DNA of 64,000 nt, from NCBI GenBank assembly GCA_963777485.1, contig CAVZQP010000004.1, forward strand, positions 248,001 through 312,000, read 5' to 3'. Made by a program: the position numbers and the translations under genes. The notes below the pieces were generated by a model. It saw nothing but the letters and a program-made list of their open reading frames with translations. It ran no database searches and had not been told where the DNA came from. This document shows, in pieces, positions 32,559-41,575 of this stretch. The stretch is from Bog-473 sp963777485. GTDB taxonomy: Bacteria; Actinomycetota; Acidimicrobiia; Acidimicrobiales; RAAP-2. How positions within the stretch are numbered: position 1 is the first letter of the stretch; each line of letters starts with the position of its first letter.

Positions 32559-33761
32559 TCAGGCGACGAAGTCGAGGCCGAACAACTTGATCGCGTTGCC
32601 CCGCACGATCTTGCGTCGTTGCGCGTCGGTGAGGTCGGCCATCTGCTCCTCGGCGATCTGGCGCGTCCGGGGCCACGTCGAGTCCGAGTGTGGGTAGTCC
32701 GACTCGTAGGTGATGTTGTCCTCGCCGATCTCGTCGACCGACTTCAGCCCGTGCGCGTCGTCGAAGAAGCAGCCGAACACGTGACCGGGGAAATAACTGC
32801 TCGGCTTCTCCGGCACGATGTCCGCCACGCCGGCCCACCCGCGGTTGTCCTCCCACACGCGGTCGGCCCGCTCCAGGATGTAGGGGATCCATCCGATCTG
32901 GCCCTCGGAGTACGCGACCTTCAGGTCGGGGAAGCGGACGAAGACGCCGCTGAACAGGAAGTCCACCAGCGAGAACGTGGCGTTGGTGTGCGTCAGCGTC
33001 GACCCGACGGCCGGCGGCGCGTCCGGCGAGGTCGACGGCATCTTCGACGACGACCCGATGTGCATGTTGACCACGGTCTGCGTCTCGGCGCAGGCCCGGA
33101 AGAACGGGTCCCAGTAGTGGTCGGGGTCGTGGACGCTCGGCAGGCCCAGGAACGGCGGGATCTCGCTGAAGCAGACCGCCCGCACGCCCCGATCGGCGTT
33201 GCGCCGGACCTCGTCCGCCGCCAGCTCGGCGTCCCAGAGCGGGATCAGGCACAAGGGAATCAGCCGCCCACCCGTGTCGGCGCACCACTCCTCGACCATC
33301 CAGTCGTTGTAGGCCTTGACGCAAAGCAAACCCAGCTCTTTGTCCTTGGCCTCGGTGAAGGTCTGGCCGCAGAATCGAGGGAACGTCGGGAAGCACAACG
33401 CCGCCTCGATGTGATTGACGTCCATGTCTTCGAGCCGTGGCTTCACCTCGTACGAGCCGGGCCGCATCTCTTCGTACATGACGCCCCGCATGGTCACTTC
33501 CTCACGGGGCACCCCCACCGCTGAGTCCACCCGTAGCAACGGCCTCTTCAACTCCTCGTAGTACCACCAGTCCACCGGCGCGCCCTTGGCGCCTTCCTTG
33601 ACCTTCAGCGACCCGCCCCGGAACTCGACTTCGGGCATGGGAGCCCGGACCACCCGCGGCCCCACCTCGAGGTATTTCGAGGGAAGGCGGTCCTGCCATA
33701 CGTTGGGCGGTTCGACGACGTGATCGTCGACCGAGATGATCATCGGCAGGGGTTCAGGCAT
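32559..33761 (-). CDS. Amidohydrolase-2 family metal-dependent hydrolase
   Basis: This 400-residue TIM-barrel protein (PF04909) begins IISVDDHVVEPPNVWQDRLP; the SVDDHVVEP motif is the family's N-terminal metal site. NMHIGSSSK, GWIPYILERADRVWEDNRGW and ITYESDYPHSDSTWP (Asp ligand) are also typical. Family members hydrolyse or decarboxylate ring compounds. It heads an operon with two acyl-CoA dehydrogenases, suggesting a role in ring or side-chain degradation of a steroid or terpenoid. A TGACG-GGG-CGTCA site lies 24 bases before ATG 33761. Confidence 0.9.
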   Translation of the reverse strand: MPEPLPMIISVDDHVVEPPNVWQDRLPSKYLEVGPRVVRAPMPEVEFRGGSLKVKEGAKGAPVDWWYYEELKRPLLRVDSAVGVPREEVTMRGVMYEEMRPGSYEVKPRLEDMDVNHIEAALCFPTFPRFCGQTFTEAKDKELGLLCVKAYNDWMVEEWCADTGGRLIPLCLIPLWDAELAADEVRRNADRGVRAVCFSEIPPFLGLPSVHDPDHYWDPFFRACAETQTVVNMHIGSSSKMPSTSPDAPPAVGSTLTHTNATFSLVDFLFSGVFVRFPDLKVAYSEGQIGWIPYILERADRVWEDNRGWAGVADIVPEKPSSYFPGHVFGCFFDDAHGLKSVDEIGEDNITYESDYPHSDSTWPRTRQIAEEQMADLTDAQRRKIVRGNAIKLFGLDFVA

Positions 33762-33784
33762 GGCCTTCGAGCGTAGCCGGGACC

Positions 33785-33797
33785 TGACGGGGCGTCA
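33785..33797. promoter_or_regulatory. Palindrome TGACG-GGG-CGTCA upstream of amidohydrolase operon
   Basis: A perfect 5-bp inverted repeat with a three-base centre (6-bp arms if the flanking C and G are counted). It lies in the 53-base gap between the dienelactone hydrolase stop and the amidohydrolase start. It matches the sites at 24017 and 49818. Confidence 0.6.
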
Positions 33798-33814
33798 GAT
33801 ACGCGAAACCTGCC

Positions 33815-34531
33815 TCAGAACACCTCTGCGAAGAGGTCGCACATCGCCTGCCACGACCGCCGGTCCGTCGGCTCGTGGTACTCGATCCCGGGCATGTCGA
33901 TGTTGGATGCGCGCGGGTTGGTGAACGAGTGCACTGCGCCGCCGTACACCACCATCTGCCAGTCGACGCCGCCCCCCGTCATCTCCTCCTCGAAGGCCTT
34001 CCGCTGGGCGTTGTCCACGATGGGGTCGTCGGCGCCGATCATCACCAGCACCTTCCCGACAATGTTGGAAGCGTCCTGCGGGCGCGCCGTGCTCAGCCCG
34101 GAGTGGAAGCCGCAGACCGCCTTGAGGTCTGCCTCGCCTCGCGCCAACTCCAGGGCCATCGTGCCCCCGAAGCAGTAGCCGATCGCCGCCAGCCGCTGCG
34201 GGTCGGTACGCGGCTCCTGCAGCAATATCTCCAGCCCAGCCATCCCGATGTCCCGCACACGCAAGGGGTCCCCGTAGAACCCGCCGATGCGCTCCATCAT
34301 CTGCGCCCGATCCTCGATCGGCTTGCCCCCGCCGTGATAGTCCAGCGCAAACGCGACATAACCCAACTCGTCGGCGAGCCGTACCGCCCGGCCACGCGCG
34401 TGATCGTCGAGCCCCGGGCCTTCGTGGCACACCAGGACGCCCGGGCGCTGCCCGTCCCCGTCGGGCACGGCAAGCGTTCCGATCATCGTGCGGTCGTCGG
34501 CCTCGTAGGAGATGTCTCGTGTGGTCGCCAT
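33815..34531 (-). CDS. Dienelactone hydrolase family protein
   Basis: The 238-residue alpha/beta hydrolase has the dienelactone-hydrolase layout. VLVCHEGPGLDDHARGRAVR is followed by LGYVAFALDYHGGGK, the nucleophile Cys in IGYCFGGTMALELA, Asp in MIGADDPIVD, and His in VYGGAVHSFTNP. Family enzymes hydrolyse lactones or thioesters in ring degradation. ATG 34531 (MATTRDISYEADD) is chosen because upstream sequence is antisense to the lipoprotein gene. It may be cotranscribed with the amidohydrolase operon, although a likely operator separates them. Confidence 0.9.
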   Translation of the reverse strand: MATTRDISYEADDRTMIGTLAVPDGDGQRPGVLVCHEGPGLDDHARGRAVRLADELGYVAFALDYHGGGKPIEDRAQMMERIGGFYGDPLRVRDIGMAGLEILLQEPRTDPQRLAAIGYCFGGTMALELARGEADLKAVCGFHSGLSTARPQDASNIVGKVLVMIGADDPIVDNAQRKAFEEEMTGGGVDWQMVVYGGAVHSFTNPRASNIDMPGIEYHEPTDRRSWQAMCDLFAEVF

Positions 34532-34562
34532 GACGTGCACCGTATCCCCAGACGGCCGACGC

Positions 34563-34568
34563 GATACT
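34563..34568 (+). promoter_or_regulatory. -10 box GATACT of a leaderless promoter
   Basis: GATACT ends six bases before ATG 34575 with no ribosome site. This supports 34575 over the internal ATG at 34644. Confidence 0.4.
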
Positions 34569-34574
34569 GGCCCA

Positions 34575-35756
34575 ATGCCGGGGGAACAGGTCCGACGTCT
34601 GCAATCGGGATTCGCCATCCGCTCCATCTGCACCGTCCGCACCATGGCCGTCCCGACGGCCCTGGTCGCCGCCGCAGCCCTGTTCGCGTCGTGCAGTTCC
34701 AGCCCCTCCCCGTCTGCCACGTCCACGTCCACGTCCACGACCACGCGTACCCATCACGCAGCAACGACGACCACCGGCCCGGCCACCACCCTCCCGCCGC
34801 CCGCCACCACGGGACCGCTCACGCCCGGCGCCCCCATTGCCCTCCCCTTCGCCGCCGACAGAGTCACCGCCGCCGAGAGCCCCGACGGCGCGTTGTTCGC
34901 GGCGCCCCAGGACCCGACCAACCCCGCGCCGGCCATCGCCTGGGTGATCGACGGCAACGGTCCTGCCGCCATCGCCGAGCACGTCGCCACCGGCATCGCC
35001 GCCCTTGCCGCCGACGCCAATATCTTCTACGCCGCCACCTACAGCACCGTGTACGCCTACGACAGAGCGAGCGGCAACCAGAACGGGCAGTGGAACATGC
35101 CGAGGGTCAACGCGGCGAACAGCTCCGACGCCGACCTCGTCGCGCTCGCCACCGGCGGCGGCAACCTCTACGTTTCGGTGACGCAGGGCAACACCACCAG
35201 CGTGTACCGCATCACGCCCACCTCGTCAGCCGCCCCACACCTCGTAGTAAGAGGGCTCGGCGACGCCATCGGTTCCGACGGCACCATCTATTACGAGCGC
35301 ACCGACCATCACCTCGTAGCGCTCAGCCCCAGTGGCAAGACCACGGTCGGGCCGGCCCTCGCCGATACGCCCAACGGCGAAGGCGGCGGCGTCCAGTACG
35401 TCGAGGTGGTCGCAGCCGGCGCGGTCTGGGTCGGCGAGCCGGCGGGCCAGGGCCTCGATGCGGCGTACACGACCTTCGACACCCAGACCCTCGACCGTGT
35501 CGGCCAGTACAGCGGCTCCGTGACCAGCTCCGTCGTCGACTCCGCCTCCGGCCCCCTGGTGCTCCAGCCCTCCGCGGGATCCCCCGCTTGCGCCGGCGCG
35601 CAGTCGCCGGCGGCCTGCGTCCTGCGTATCGACCAGCACGGCACCACTAGCGACCCGGTCAACGTCGGCGCCGCCGTCACCCTGATCGGACCCCAGCCCG
35701 CCGTGGTCGTCTCGGACACCACGACCGGCCAGTTCGACCTGGTGCGCCTCTCCTGA
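34575..35756 (+). CDS. Putative secreted lipoprotein with beta-propeller-like repeats
   Basis: The 393-residue precursor has a hydrophobic segment and lipobox (LVAAAALFASC) near residues 29-40. A Ser/Thr/Pro linker of about 50 residues follows, typical of surface-anchored actinobacterial proteins. The remainder is beta-rich with repeated patterns (LAADANIFYAATYSTVYAYD, LATGGGNLYVSVTQGNTTSV, GLGDAIGSDGTIYYERTDHH) that suggest a beta-propeller. Cys residues in PACAGAQSPAACVL may pair. No function can be assigned. It is divergent from the dienelactone hydrolase gene. Confidence 0.7.
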   Translation: MPGEQVRRLQSGFAIRSICTVRTMAVPTALVAAAALFASCSSSPSPSATSTSTSTTTRTHHAATTTTGPATTLPPPATTGPLTPGAPIALPFAADRVTAAESPDGALFAAPQDPTNPAPAIAWVIDGNGPAAIAEHVATGIAALAADANIFYAATYSTVYAYDRASGNQNGQWNMPRVNAANSSDADLVALATGGGNLYVSVTQGNTTSVYRITPTSSAAPHLVVRGLGDAIGSDGTIYYERTDHHLVALSPSGKTTVGPALADTPNGEGGGVQYVEVVAAGAVWVGEPAGQGLDAAYTTFDTQTLDRVGQYSGSVTSSVVDSASGPLVLQPSAGSPACAGAQSPAACVLRIDQHGTTSDPVNVGAAVTLIGPQPAVVVSDTTTGQFDLVRLS

Positions 35757-35759
35757 CGC

Positions 35760-36572
35760 CTAGTACGACATCGCGACGCCGCCGTTGGGGCTGATCATCT
35801 GCCCCGTCACGAAGCTGCTGGCGTCCGAAGCCAGATACAACACGCACAACGCGATGTCGGCCGTCGTGCCCACCCGCCGCAGCGGCGCGCTCTTCGCCAT
35901 CGGCGAGAGCACCGCCTCCTTCAGCTCCTCGTTCAACGAGCCGTCGGGGTTGGTGTAGTACCGCGCCGTCATGTTCGTCGGGACGAATCCCGGCGCAATG
36001 GAATTCACCCGCACCCCCTGCTTGCCGACCTCGACGGCCATGCTCTTCGTCAGCTGCGCGACGCCGGCCTTGCAGATGGCATACGGCCCGATGCCCGCGG
36101 CGGGTGTCAGCACCGCCGCCGACGCCATGTTGACGATGGTACCGCCGCCCTGCTCCACCATCACCTTCCCGGCGGCCTGGCATCCGTACAACACGCCCTT
36201 GAGGTTCACGTCGAGGATGCGATCGAACTCGTCGGGGTCGACGTCGATAATGCGGCTGTCGATCATGACACCGGCGATGTTGCACATCACGTGGAGGCCT
36301 CCGTGCCGTGCCGCGATGTGACCGACGAGCGCCGACGCCGCTCCCCGCGCCGACACGTCGAGCTCGGCACTCTCGGCCTTGCCGCCCGCCCCGAGGATGC
36401 CCTGCGCCGTCTCCATGGCGCCTTCGACGTTCAGATCGGCGCAGACCACGGTGGCGCCGGCGCCTGCCAATACCTCCGCACTCGTCCGCCCGATACCTCC
36501 GGCGGCACCGGTGACCAAAGCCACACGGCCGGTCAGGTCGAATGCGTCACGGACACTCTGGGCTGTTTCCAC
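35760..36572 (-). CDS. Short-chain dehydrogenase/reductase
   Basis: The 270-residue SDR has ALVTGAAGGIGRTSAEVLAG (TGxxxGxG), DLNVEGAMETAQ after the second strand, NIAGVM, and the catalytic IGPYAICKAGVAQL (YxxxK). FVTGQMISPNGGVAMSY at the C-terminus is usual. It oxidises or reduces a hydroxy or keto group with NAD(P). The start is GTG 36572. It ends four bases from the convergent lipoprotein gene. Confidence 0.9.
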   Translation of the reverse strand: METAQSVRDAFDLTGRVALVTGAAGGIGRTSAEVLAGAGATVVCADLNVEGAMETAQGILGAGGKAESAELDVSARGAASALVGHIAARHGGLHVMCNIAGVMIDSRIIDVDPDEFDRILDVNLKGVLYGCQAAGKVMVEQGGGTIVNMASAAVLTPAAGIGPYAICKAGVAQLTKSMAVEVGKQGVRVNSIAPGFVPTNMTARYYTNPDGSLNEELKEAVLSPMAKSAPLRRVGTTADIALCVLYLASDASSFVTGQMISPNGGVAMSY

Positions 36573-36604
36573 CGGCGCACCATACGCGCCGGACCGAGAC
36601 CGGA

Positions 36605-37084
36605 TCAGGCCGCTTCAGCTTGGGGCTCGATCCTGAACACCGGATACTCGGCTGCGATCCGCTCGAACTCCTCGAGTGGAGCGCCGCGATCCACCGGGAT
36701 ATGCGGGCGTGCCCCTGGGGCGAGCTCGAGATAGCGACGCAGGATCGGCGGCCGATCAGCCGTATCGACCTCGACAAGCCGGATCCGTTCGCGCCGCCCG
36801 TGGTGGAGTTCGGCTCTTCCGCCATCGGCTTCCACGTTGCGGACCCAATTCACGTCGGCACCGAGCATCGACACGAGGTATCTGCCTCCTTCGAACGTGG
36901 CGATCACGATCGGAAAGGAAATGGAACGCCCGCTGCATCGTCCCCGCACGACGAGCGTGCCTGCCCTTGAAGGCATGATGCCTGCGGAGAAGGCGATGGC
37001 CGAAAGCCTGTTCTGGGGTTTTGCGAACCAGTTGGGTCGCCCGTCCCGATAGAGCCATCTCATGTAGTCGTGGTATCGGCTCAT
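36605..37084 (-). CDS. F420-dependent nitroreductase-family (DDN-like) protein
   Basis: The 159-residue protein fits the deazaflavin-dependent nitroreductase family (PF04075). The N-terminal MRWLYRDGRPNWFAKPQNRL is followed by TLVVRGRCSGRSISFPIVIA, GGRYLVSMLGADVNWVRNVE and RRERIRLVEVDTADRPPILR. Members use F420H2 in quinone or unsaturated-compound reduction. ATG 37084 is assumed; a GTG at 37108 would add eight residues. It follows the methyltransferase gene by 49 bases. Confidence 0.85.
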   Translation of the reverse strand: MSRYHDYMRWLYRDGRPNWFAKPQNRLSAIAFSAGIMPSRAGTLVVRGRCSGRSISFPIVIATFEGGRYLVSMLGADVNWVRNVEADGGRAELHHGRRERIRLVEVDTADRPPILRRYLELAPGARPHIPVDRGAPLEEFERIAAEYPVFRIEPQAEAA

Positions 37085-37133
37085 CCTCGAATTCTGAACG
37101 CCCCCCACGCGGGCTGCATAGGGAGGAACGTCC

Positions 37134-37610
37134 TTATGCGGTCACGCCTTCGACAGCCAGGAGCTGTCGCTTCACCTTGAGCCCGCCGCCGTAGCCGCCG
37201 ATGCCGTTGCTGGCCAACACCCGGTGGCACGGCACGATGACGGGGATCGGGTTGCGGCCGTTCGCCTGCCCAACCGCCCGTGGTGCGCTGGGTCGGCCCA
37301 CGCGGCGGGCCAACTCCCCGTAGCTGATGGTCTCGCCGTACGGGATACGTGTCAGCTCGGTCCAGACCTCGCGCTGGAATTCGGTGCCGTCGAGCTCCAT
37401 CCGCACGTCGAAGTCGGTGCGTTCGCCCGCGAAGTACTCGTCGAGCTGCGACGCTGTCTCCTTGAGCACCGGCGGCACGTCATCGGCGTCGTTCCGCGCA
37501 TGGCGTCGCTCGTTCGGCAACCAGATGCCGACCAGCACGTCGCCGTCGCATTCGAGTACGAGGCGACCGATCGGGCTTTCGTAGGGCATCGTCACCGTGC
37601 GGGTTGTCAT
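37134..37610 (-). CDS. ogt: Methylated-DNA--protein-cysteine methyltransferase
   Basis: The 158-residue suicide enzyme transfers the alkyl group from O6-alkylguanine to its own Cys. The active-site motif PVIVPCHRVLASNGIGGYGG is intact, preceded by TEFQREVWTELTRIPYGETI and SYGELARRVGRPSAPRAVGQ (helix-turn-helix with the Arg finger). ATG 37610 overlaps the stop of the Ada/AlkA gene by four bases, so the two repair genes are translationally coupled. Confidence 0.94.
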   Translation of the reverse strand: MTTRTVTMPYESPIGRLVLECDGDVLVGIWLPNERRHARNDADDVPPVLKETASQLDEYFAGERTDFDVRMELDGTEFQREVWTELTRIPYGETISYGELARRVGRPSAPRAVGQANGRNPIPVIVPCHRVLASNGIGGYGGGLKVKRQLLAVEGVTA

Positions 37611-39190
37611 GCGGCTCGTCCTTTCTGTGGTGGGGCAGGGATTTCGGCGGTCGACATGGGAAGTGACCAAAGGTGGGACATCGCGTAGCTGCGCCAGGGG
37701 CGCCATCCCTCGCTCACGGCGAGAAGTTGAGCCGGGTTGTCGGGAAGGCCCAGGGCCTTCGCCCCCCGACGGATGCCAAGATCAGTCGGCATGAAGGCGT
37801 CGGGATCCCGCAGCGCCCGCATGGCGACGTACTCCGCCGTCCACGACCCGATCCCGGGCAGCGCGACGAGCGAACGGCGCAGCTCGACCGGGTCCGCTCC
37901 AGGATCGATCACGACGTCACCGCCTCCGACCGCCTCGGCCAGTGCAACCACTGCGCGGCGACGGCTCGTCGGCATTGCGTAGGCGCCAGGATCGCTCTGG
38001 GCGAGCTCCACGAGCGCCTCGGGCGTGGGAAACAGATGGGTCAGCGTCCCGGTGGGCTCGGGCAGCGCGTCGCCCGCAGCCGCGACCAGACGACCGGCCA
38101 CGGTTCGGGCGCCGGCGACGGACACCTGTTGGCCGATCACCGCGCGCACCGCCAGCTCGAAGCCCTCGGCCGCGCCGGGCACGCGCCGTCCCGAGTCACG
38201 GGTTACGACGGCACCGATCAGCGGCTCGTTCCGAAGCGCCTCATATACGGCGACCGGGTCGGCATCGAGATCCAACAGCTGGCGACAGCGCGCGACCGCC
38301 GTCGTCAAGTCGCGCAGATCCGAGAGCACGAGGTCTGCACCGACATAGGCCGGTCCGTCCGTCGCTTCCCTTCCATCTCCTCCGGGGGCCGGCGTGGCAA
38401 GGGTGACGACGGCGTGGCCGTGGGGAAGCCGGAGGGTGCGCCTGTACGACATGCCTTCGTGTGCCTCGACACCAGGCAAGGCTCGGAGACCGAGGAAGTC
38501 GAGTACCGATGCTGGGTTGAAGGGGCGCCGGCACGGGAGTCTCAGGTGAATGGACTGTGGTGCCGCCAGCTGCCGGTCGCGCTTGGCCTGCGCCGACTTT
38601 GCCGCCCGCGCCCGAAGGCCACTCGGCGTGTCAGCGAAAATCTCGCGGATGGTGTCGTTGCACTGGCGGACGCTGGCAAAGCCAGCCGCGAATGCGATGT
38701 GCGCGACCGGGAGGTCCGTCGTCTCGAGCAGGATGCGTGCGGTCTGGCTGCGCTGGGCCCGGGCGAGTGCCAGCGGCCCGGTGCCGACTTCGGCAGTGAT
38801 GAGACGGTTGAGTTGGCGCGTGCTGTAGCCGAGCCTGCCCGCCAACCCCTCGACCCCTTCGAGGTCGACGATGCCGTCGCGGATGAGCCGCATCGCCCGG
38901 GCCACGATGTCGGCCCGAACGTTCCACTCCGGTGAGCCCGGGGTGGCATCGGGGCGACAGCGCAGGCATGCCCGGAACCCCTCTTGCTGGGCGGCCGCGG
39001 CCGTTGGGTAGAAGCGCATGTTCTCCCGCTTCGGGGTGCGAGCCGGGCAGCTGGGCCGGCAGTAGATGCCGGTCGAGGTCACGGCACAGAAGAACACTCC
39101 GTCGAAGCGGGCATCCTTGCTCTTCGCCGCCTCGTAGCAGCGTCCCTGGTCCTCGATCACGGTGCCAGCGTGGCACGTCGCTGTGACCAT
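37607..39190 (-). CDS. Ada regulatory domain fused to AlkA 3-methyladenine glycosylase
   Basis: The 527-residue fusion has an N-terminal Ada methylphosphotriester-acceptor domain with four zinc cysteines (GIYCRPSCPA and RACLRCRPDA). An AraC-type helix-turn-helix follows (LAGRLGYSTRQLNRLITAEV, AFAAGFASVRQCNDTIREIF), then an AlkA glycosylase. The glycosylase has RAVIGQQVSVAGARTVAGRL, the helix-hairpin-helix LVALPGIGSWTAEYVAMRAL and the catalytic Asp in MPTDLGIRRG. It probably senses methylated DNA, activates the repair genes and excises alkylated bases. Start ATG 39190 (MVTATCHAG) is chosen because upstream frame overlaps the dehydrogenase gene. Confidence 0.93.
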   Translation of the reverse strand: MVTATCHAGTVIEDQGRCYEAAKSKDARFDGVFFCAVTSTGIYCRPSCPARTPKRENMRFYPTAAAAQQEGFRACLRCRPDATPGSPEWNVRADIVARAMRLIRDGIVDLEGVEGLAGRLGYSTRQLNRLITAEVGTGPLALARAQRSQTARILLETTDLPVAHIAFAAGFASVRQCNDTIREIFADTPSGLRARAAKSAQAKRDRQLAAPQSIHLRLPCRRPFNPASVLDFLGLRALPGVEAHEGMSYRRTLRLPHGHAVVTLATPAPGGDGREATDGPAYVGADLVLSDLRDLTTAVARCRQLLDLDADPVAVYEALRNEPLIGAVVTRDSGRRVPGAAEGFELAVRAVIGQQVSVAGARTVAGRLVAAAGDALPEPTGTLTHLFPTPEALVELAQSDPGAYAMPTSRRRAVVALAEAVGGGDVVIDPGADPVELRRSLVALPGIGSWTAEYVAMRALRDPDAFMPTDLGIRRGAKALGLPDNPAQLLAVSEGWRPWRSYAMSHLWSLPMSTAEIPAPPQKGRAA

Positions 39191-39261
39191 TACTGGCGGG
39201 AATCGGACATTGCCAATTCGGGCCCATTGGGGCGACTCCGGCGAGCCCGGAAGATACGGGC

Positions 39262-40380
39262 TTATCCGGCGGCCCGCGGCGCGGCGAGCGTGTGCTGCAG
39301 CACGAACCTTCGGTGTGTCGCGGCGTCGCCCCAGGCCCGCGCGAGCGCCCACGTCCGCTTCATGAAGAAGTGCAGGTCGCACTCCCACGTGTAGCCGATG
39401 GCGCCGTGCACCTGCAGGGTGACCCGGGCGGCGAGGTCGGCAGCGTCCGAGGCCATCGCTTTGGCCATTGACGCGTCATGTGAGAGAGAGGGTTGGGCGG
39501 TCGCGAGCGACCACGCGGCTCGATAGGCGGCCGGGCGCGCGAACTCGAGCGCCACGCGCGCGTTGGCCAAATGGTGCTTGACCGCCTGGAAACTGCCGAT
39601 CGGTTTGCCGAACTGGTGGCGCTCCTTGGCGTACGCCGCCGCCATCGACAGCATGCGATCGGCCAAGCCGACGAGTTGGGCGGCGGTCGCGGCGGCCGCT
39701 CGGTCGGCGAGCAGGGTCACCGCGGCCTCCGCTGCGACGCCGTAGGCCAACAAAGTGTCGGAGGCGAGTGGCCAGTGCACGATCGACACGTCGCGGGTCG
39801 CGCTGAGCGCAGGGGTCGGCTCGGCGGTGCACGAAGCTGCCGGCACCGCGTGGAGCTGCCAGCCGGACTCGTCGTCGCGGCAGGCGAGGAGAAAGATCGA
39901 GGCGTCACGGGCGCCGACGACGCGTGGGGTACGCAGCATCCCGTCCGCCGACACATCGCTGGGAGACCTGACTCCTTGCGGCGTCACGTCGATGCCACCG
40001 ACAGCGAACATGGCGTCGTCCTCCACGAGCGCACGCAACGAGGCTGCGGCTGCTGGCTCAGGGAGCAGTGCCGCGAGGGTGGGCGCGGCGAGGGCGGCGG
40101 TCTCGAGGAGCGGTTCGGGCAGGCAGGCGTACCCCGTTTCTTCGAGGACGCCCACCAGGTCGACGTCGTTGAGACCCAGCCCGTTCGACGAGGTCGGCAC
40201 GACGAGTGCGGGCGCGCCGAGCTCGGCCAGGATCGTCCAGCGGTTGGCGGAGAGCTCGGCACGGGCATCTTCGTCTGCGAGCTCGAACGCTCGGAGAGCG
40301 TCGGCGTCGCACTCGGCATCGAGCACGGTGCGCACCCCGCGGCGCAACGCGTCCTGATCGTCGGAGAACGAGAAATCCAC
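39262..40380 (-). CDS. Acyl-CoA dehydrogenase, beta-type subunit
   Basis: The 372-residue protein starts at GTG 40380 (MDFSFSDDQDALRRGVRTVL), two bases after the partner gene. It has AYAKERHQFGKPIGSFQAVK and LQVHGAIGYTWECDLHFFMK, again with the conserved Glu (YTWE) of the beta-type subunit. The middle region is poorly conserved and Ala-rich. It forms the second tandem pair in the window and may combine with the upstream alpha-type subunit. Confidence 0.87.
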   Translation of the reverse strand: MDFSFSDDQDALRRGVRTVLDAECDADALRAFELADEDARAELSANRWTILAELGAPALVVPTSSNGLGLNDVDLVGVLEETGYACLPEPLLETAALAAPTLAALLPEPAAAASLRALVEDDAMFAVGGIDVTPQGVRSPSDVSADGMLRTPRVVGARDASIFLLACRDDESGWQLHAVPAASCTAEPTPALSATRDVSIVHWPLASDTLLAYGVAAEAAVTLLADRAAAATAAQLVGLADRMLSMAAAYAKERHQFGKPIGSFQAVKHHLANARVALEFARPAAYRAAWSLATAQPSLSHDASMAKAMASDAADLAARVTLQVHGAIGYTWECDLHFFMKRTWALARAWGDAATHRRFVLQHTLAAPRAAG

Positions 40381-40382
40381 GC

Positions 40383-41531
40383 TCAGGCCCGCGGGAGCCC
40401 GAGCAGCCGCTCGGCGACGACGTTGCGTTGGATCTCGTTGGTGCCCGCATAGATGGGCCCCGCGAGCGAGAAGAGATAGCCGTCGAGCCATTCGCCGGGT
40501 GCGCCGGCGGTGAGGAGCTCGGCGTCGGTCCCGAGCAGGTCGAGGGCGGCGGTGTGAACGGCGACGTCGGTCTCGGACCAGAAGATCTTGTTGGCACTTG
40601 CCTCGGCGCCGACGGCATGGCCGCGGGAGACTCTGCTCGCGGTCCAGTAGGTGTGGAGCTTGTACGCCTCGGCGTGCATGTGCGCGAGGGCTACCGCGTC
40701 GGTGGAAGCGGGTGGGCCGCCGCGCGAGGCGTAGAACTGTACGAGGCGGTCGGCTACCTCGGTGTAGCGCGCCGGACTGCGGAGCGAGAGTCCGCGCTCG
40801 GAGCCGGCGGTGGCCATGGCGACGGACCAGCCGCCGCCCACCTCGCCGAGCACCTGGTTCTCGGGGACCTCGACGTTGTCGAAGAAGATCTCGGCGAAAC
40901 CGGTCTCGCCGTCGAGCTGCGGGATCGGACGCACGGTGACGCCGGGCGAGTCCATGGCGATCAGGAAGTACGTCAGGCCACGGTGGCGCTCGGCGTCGGG
41001 GTCGGTGCGGAAGATGCCGAAGCACCATTCTGCGAAGGCGCCGCGGCTCGCCCAGGTCTTCTGGCCGTTGAGTATCCAGCCGTCGTCCGCTCGATTGCGG
41101 GCGGCGCGGCTGCGGATGCCGGCGAGGTCGCTGCCGGCGTCGGGCTCGGACCAACCTTGACACCAGATCTCGTCGCCGGCGGCCATCGGCGGGAGGAAAC
41201 GTTGTTTCTGGGCGTCGGTGCCGTACTCGAGCATGGTGGGGGCGAGCAGGAAGATGCCGTTCTGGCTGACGCGCTTGGGGGCGCGAGCGCGGTAGTACTC
41301 CTCTTCGAAAATCAGCCATTCGAAGATGCCGAGGTCGCGGCCGCCGTACTGCGTCGGCCAGCTGACGACGGACCAGCGGTCTTCGTACATTTTGCGTTCC
41401 CACCGGCGGTGCGCCTCGAAGCCCTCACGTGTGTCGAACGAGGGGAGCGGCTCGCTCGGGACGTGCTCGTTCAACCAGGTGCGCGCCTCGACCCGGAACG
41501 CTTCCTGCTCGGGGCTGAACGTCAGGTCCAT
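40383..41531 (-). CDS. Acyl-CoA dehydrogenase, alpha-type subunit
   Basis: The 382-residue subunit has FRVEARTWLNEHVPSE, WCQGWSEPDAGSDLAGIRSR, LNGQKTWASRGAFAEWCFGI, GFAEIFFDNVEVPENQVLGE and the C-terminal AGTNEIQRNVVAERLLGLPR. It is a complete acyl-CoA dehydrogenase with usual FAD motifs. Two bases separate it from the beta-type subunit gene downstream. A hairpin at 41556 separates it from the preceding esterase gene. Confidence 0.92.
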   Translation of the reverse strand: MDLTFSPEQEAFRVEARTWLNEHVPSEPLPSFDTREGFEAHRRWERKMYEDRWSVVSWPTQYGGRDLGIFEWLIFEEEYYRARAPKRVSQNGIFLLAPTMLEYGTDAQKQRFLPPMAAGDEIWCQGWSEPDAGSDLAGIRSRAARNRADDGWILNGQKTWASRGAFAEWCFGIFRTDPDAERHRGLTYFLIAMDSPGVTVRPIPQLDGETGFAEIFFDNVEVPENQVLGEVGGGWSVAMATAGSERGLSLRSPARYTEVADRLVQFYASRGGPPASTDAVALAHMHAEAYKLHTYWTASRVSRGHAVGAEASANKIFWSETDVAVHTAALDLLGTDAELLTAGAPGEWLDGYLFSLAGPIYAGTNEIQRNVVAERLLGLPRA

Positions 41532-41555
41532 GGGGCTACGGAATCTTCCACAGTG

Positions 41556-41573
41556 GTTGGCGGTGGCGCCAAC
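41556..41573 (-). terminator. Hairpin after the lipoprotein esterase gene
   Basis: GTTGGCG-GTGG-CGCCAAC is a perfect 7-bp stem with a four-base loop, two bases downstream of the leftward esterase stop and 24 bases before the acyl-CoA dehydrogenase start. It probably reduces read-through; no T-run follows. Confidence 0.5.
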
Positions 41574-41575
41574 GG

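Noticed and set aside
30777..33524. A 915-codon open frame antisense to the acyl-CoA dehydrogenases and amidohydrolase
   Set aside because: It is Arg/Ala/Gly-rich with no recognisable motif, and the opposite strand has three clear enzyme genes. It is a GC-composition artefact.
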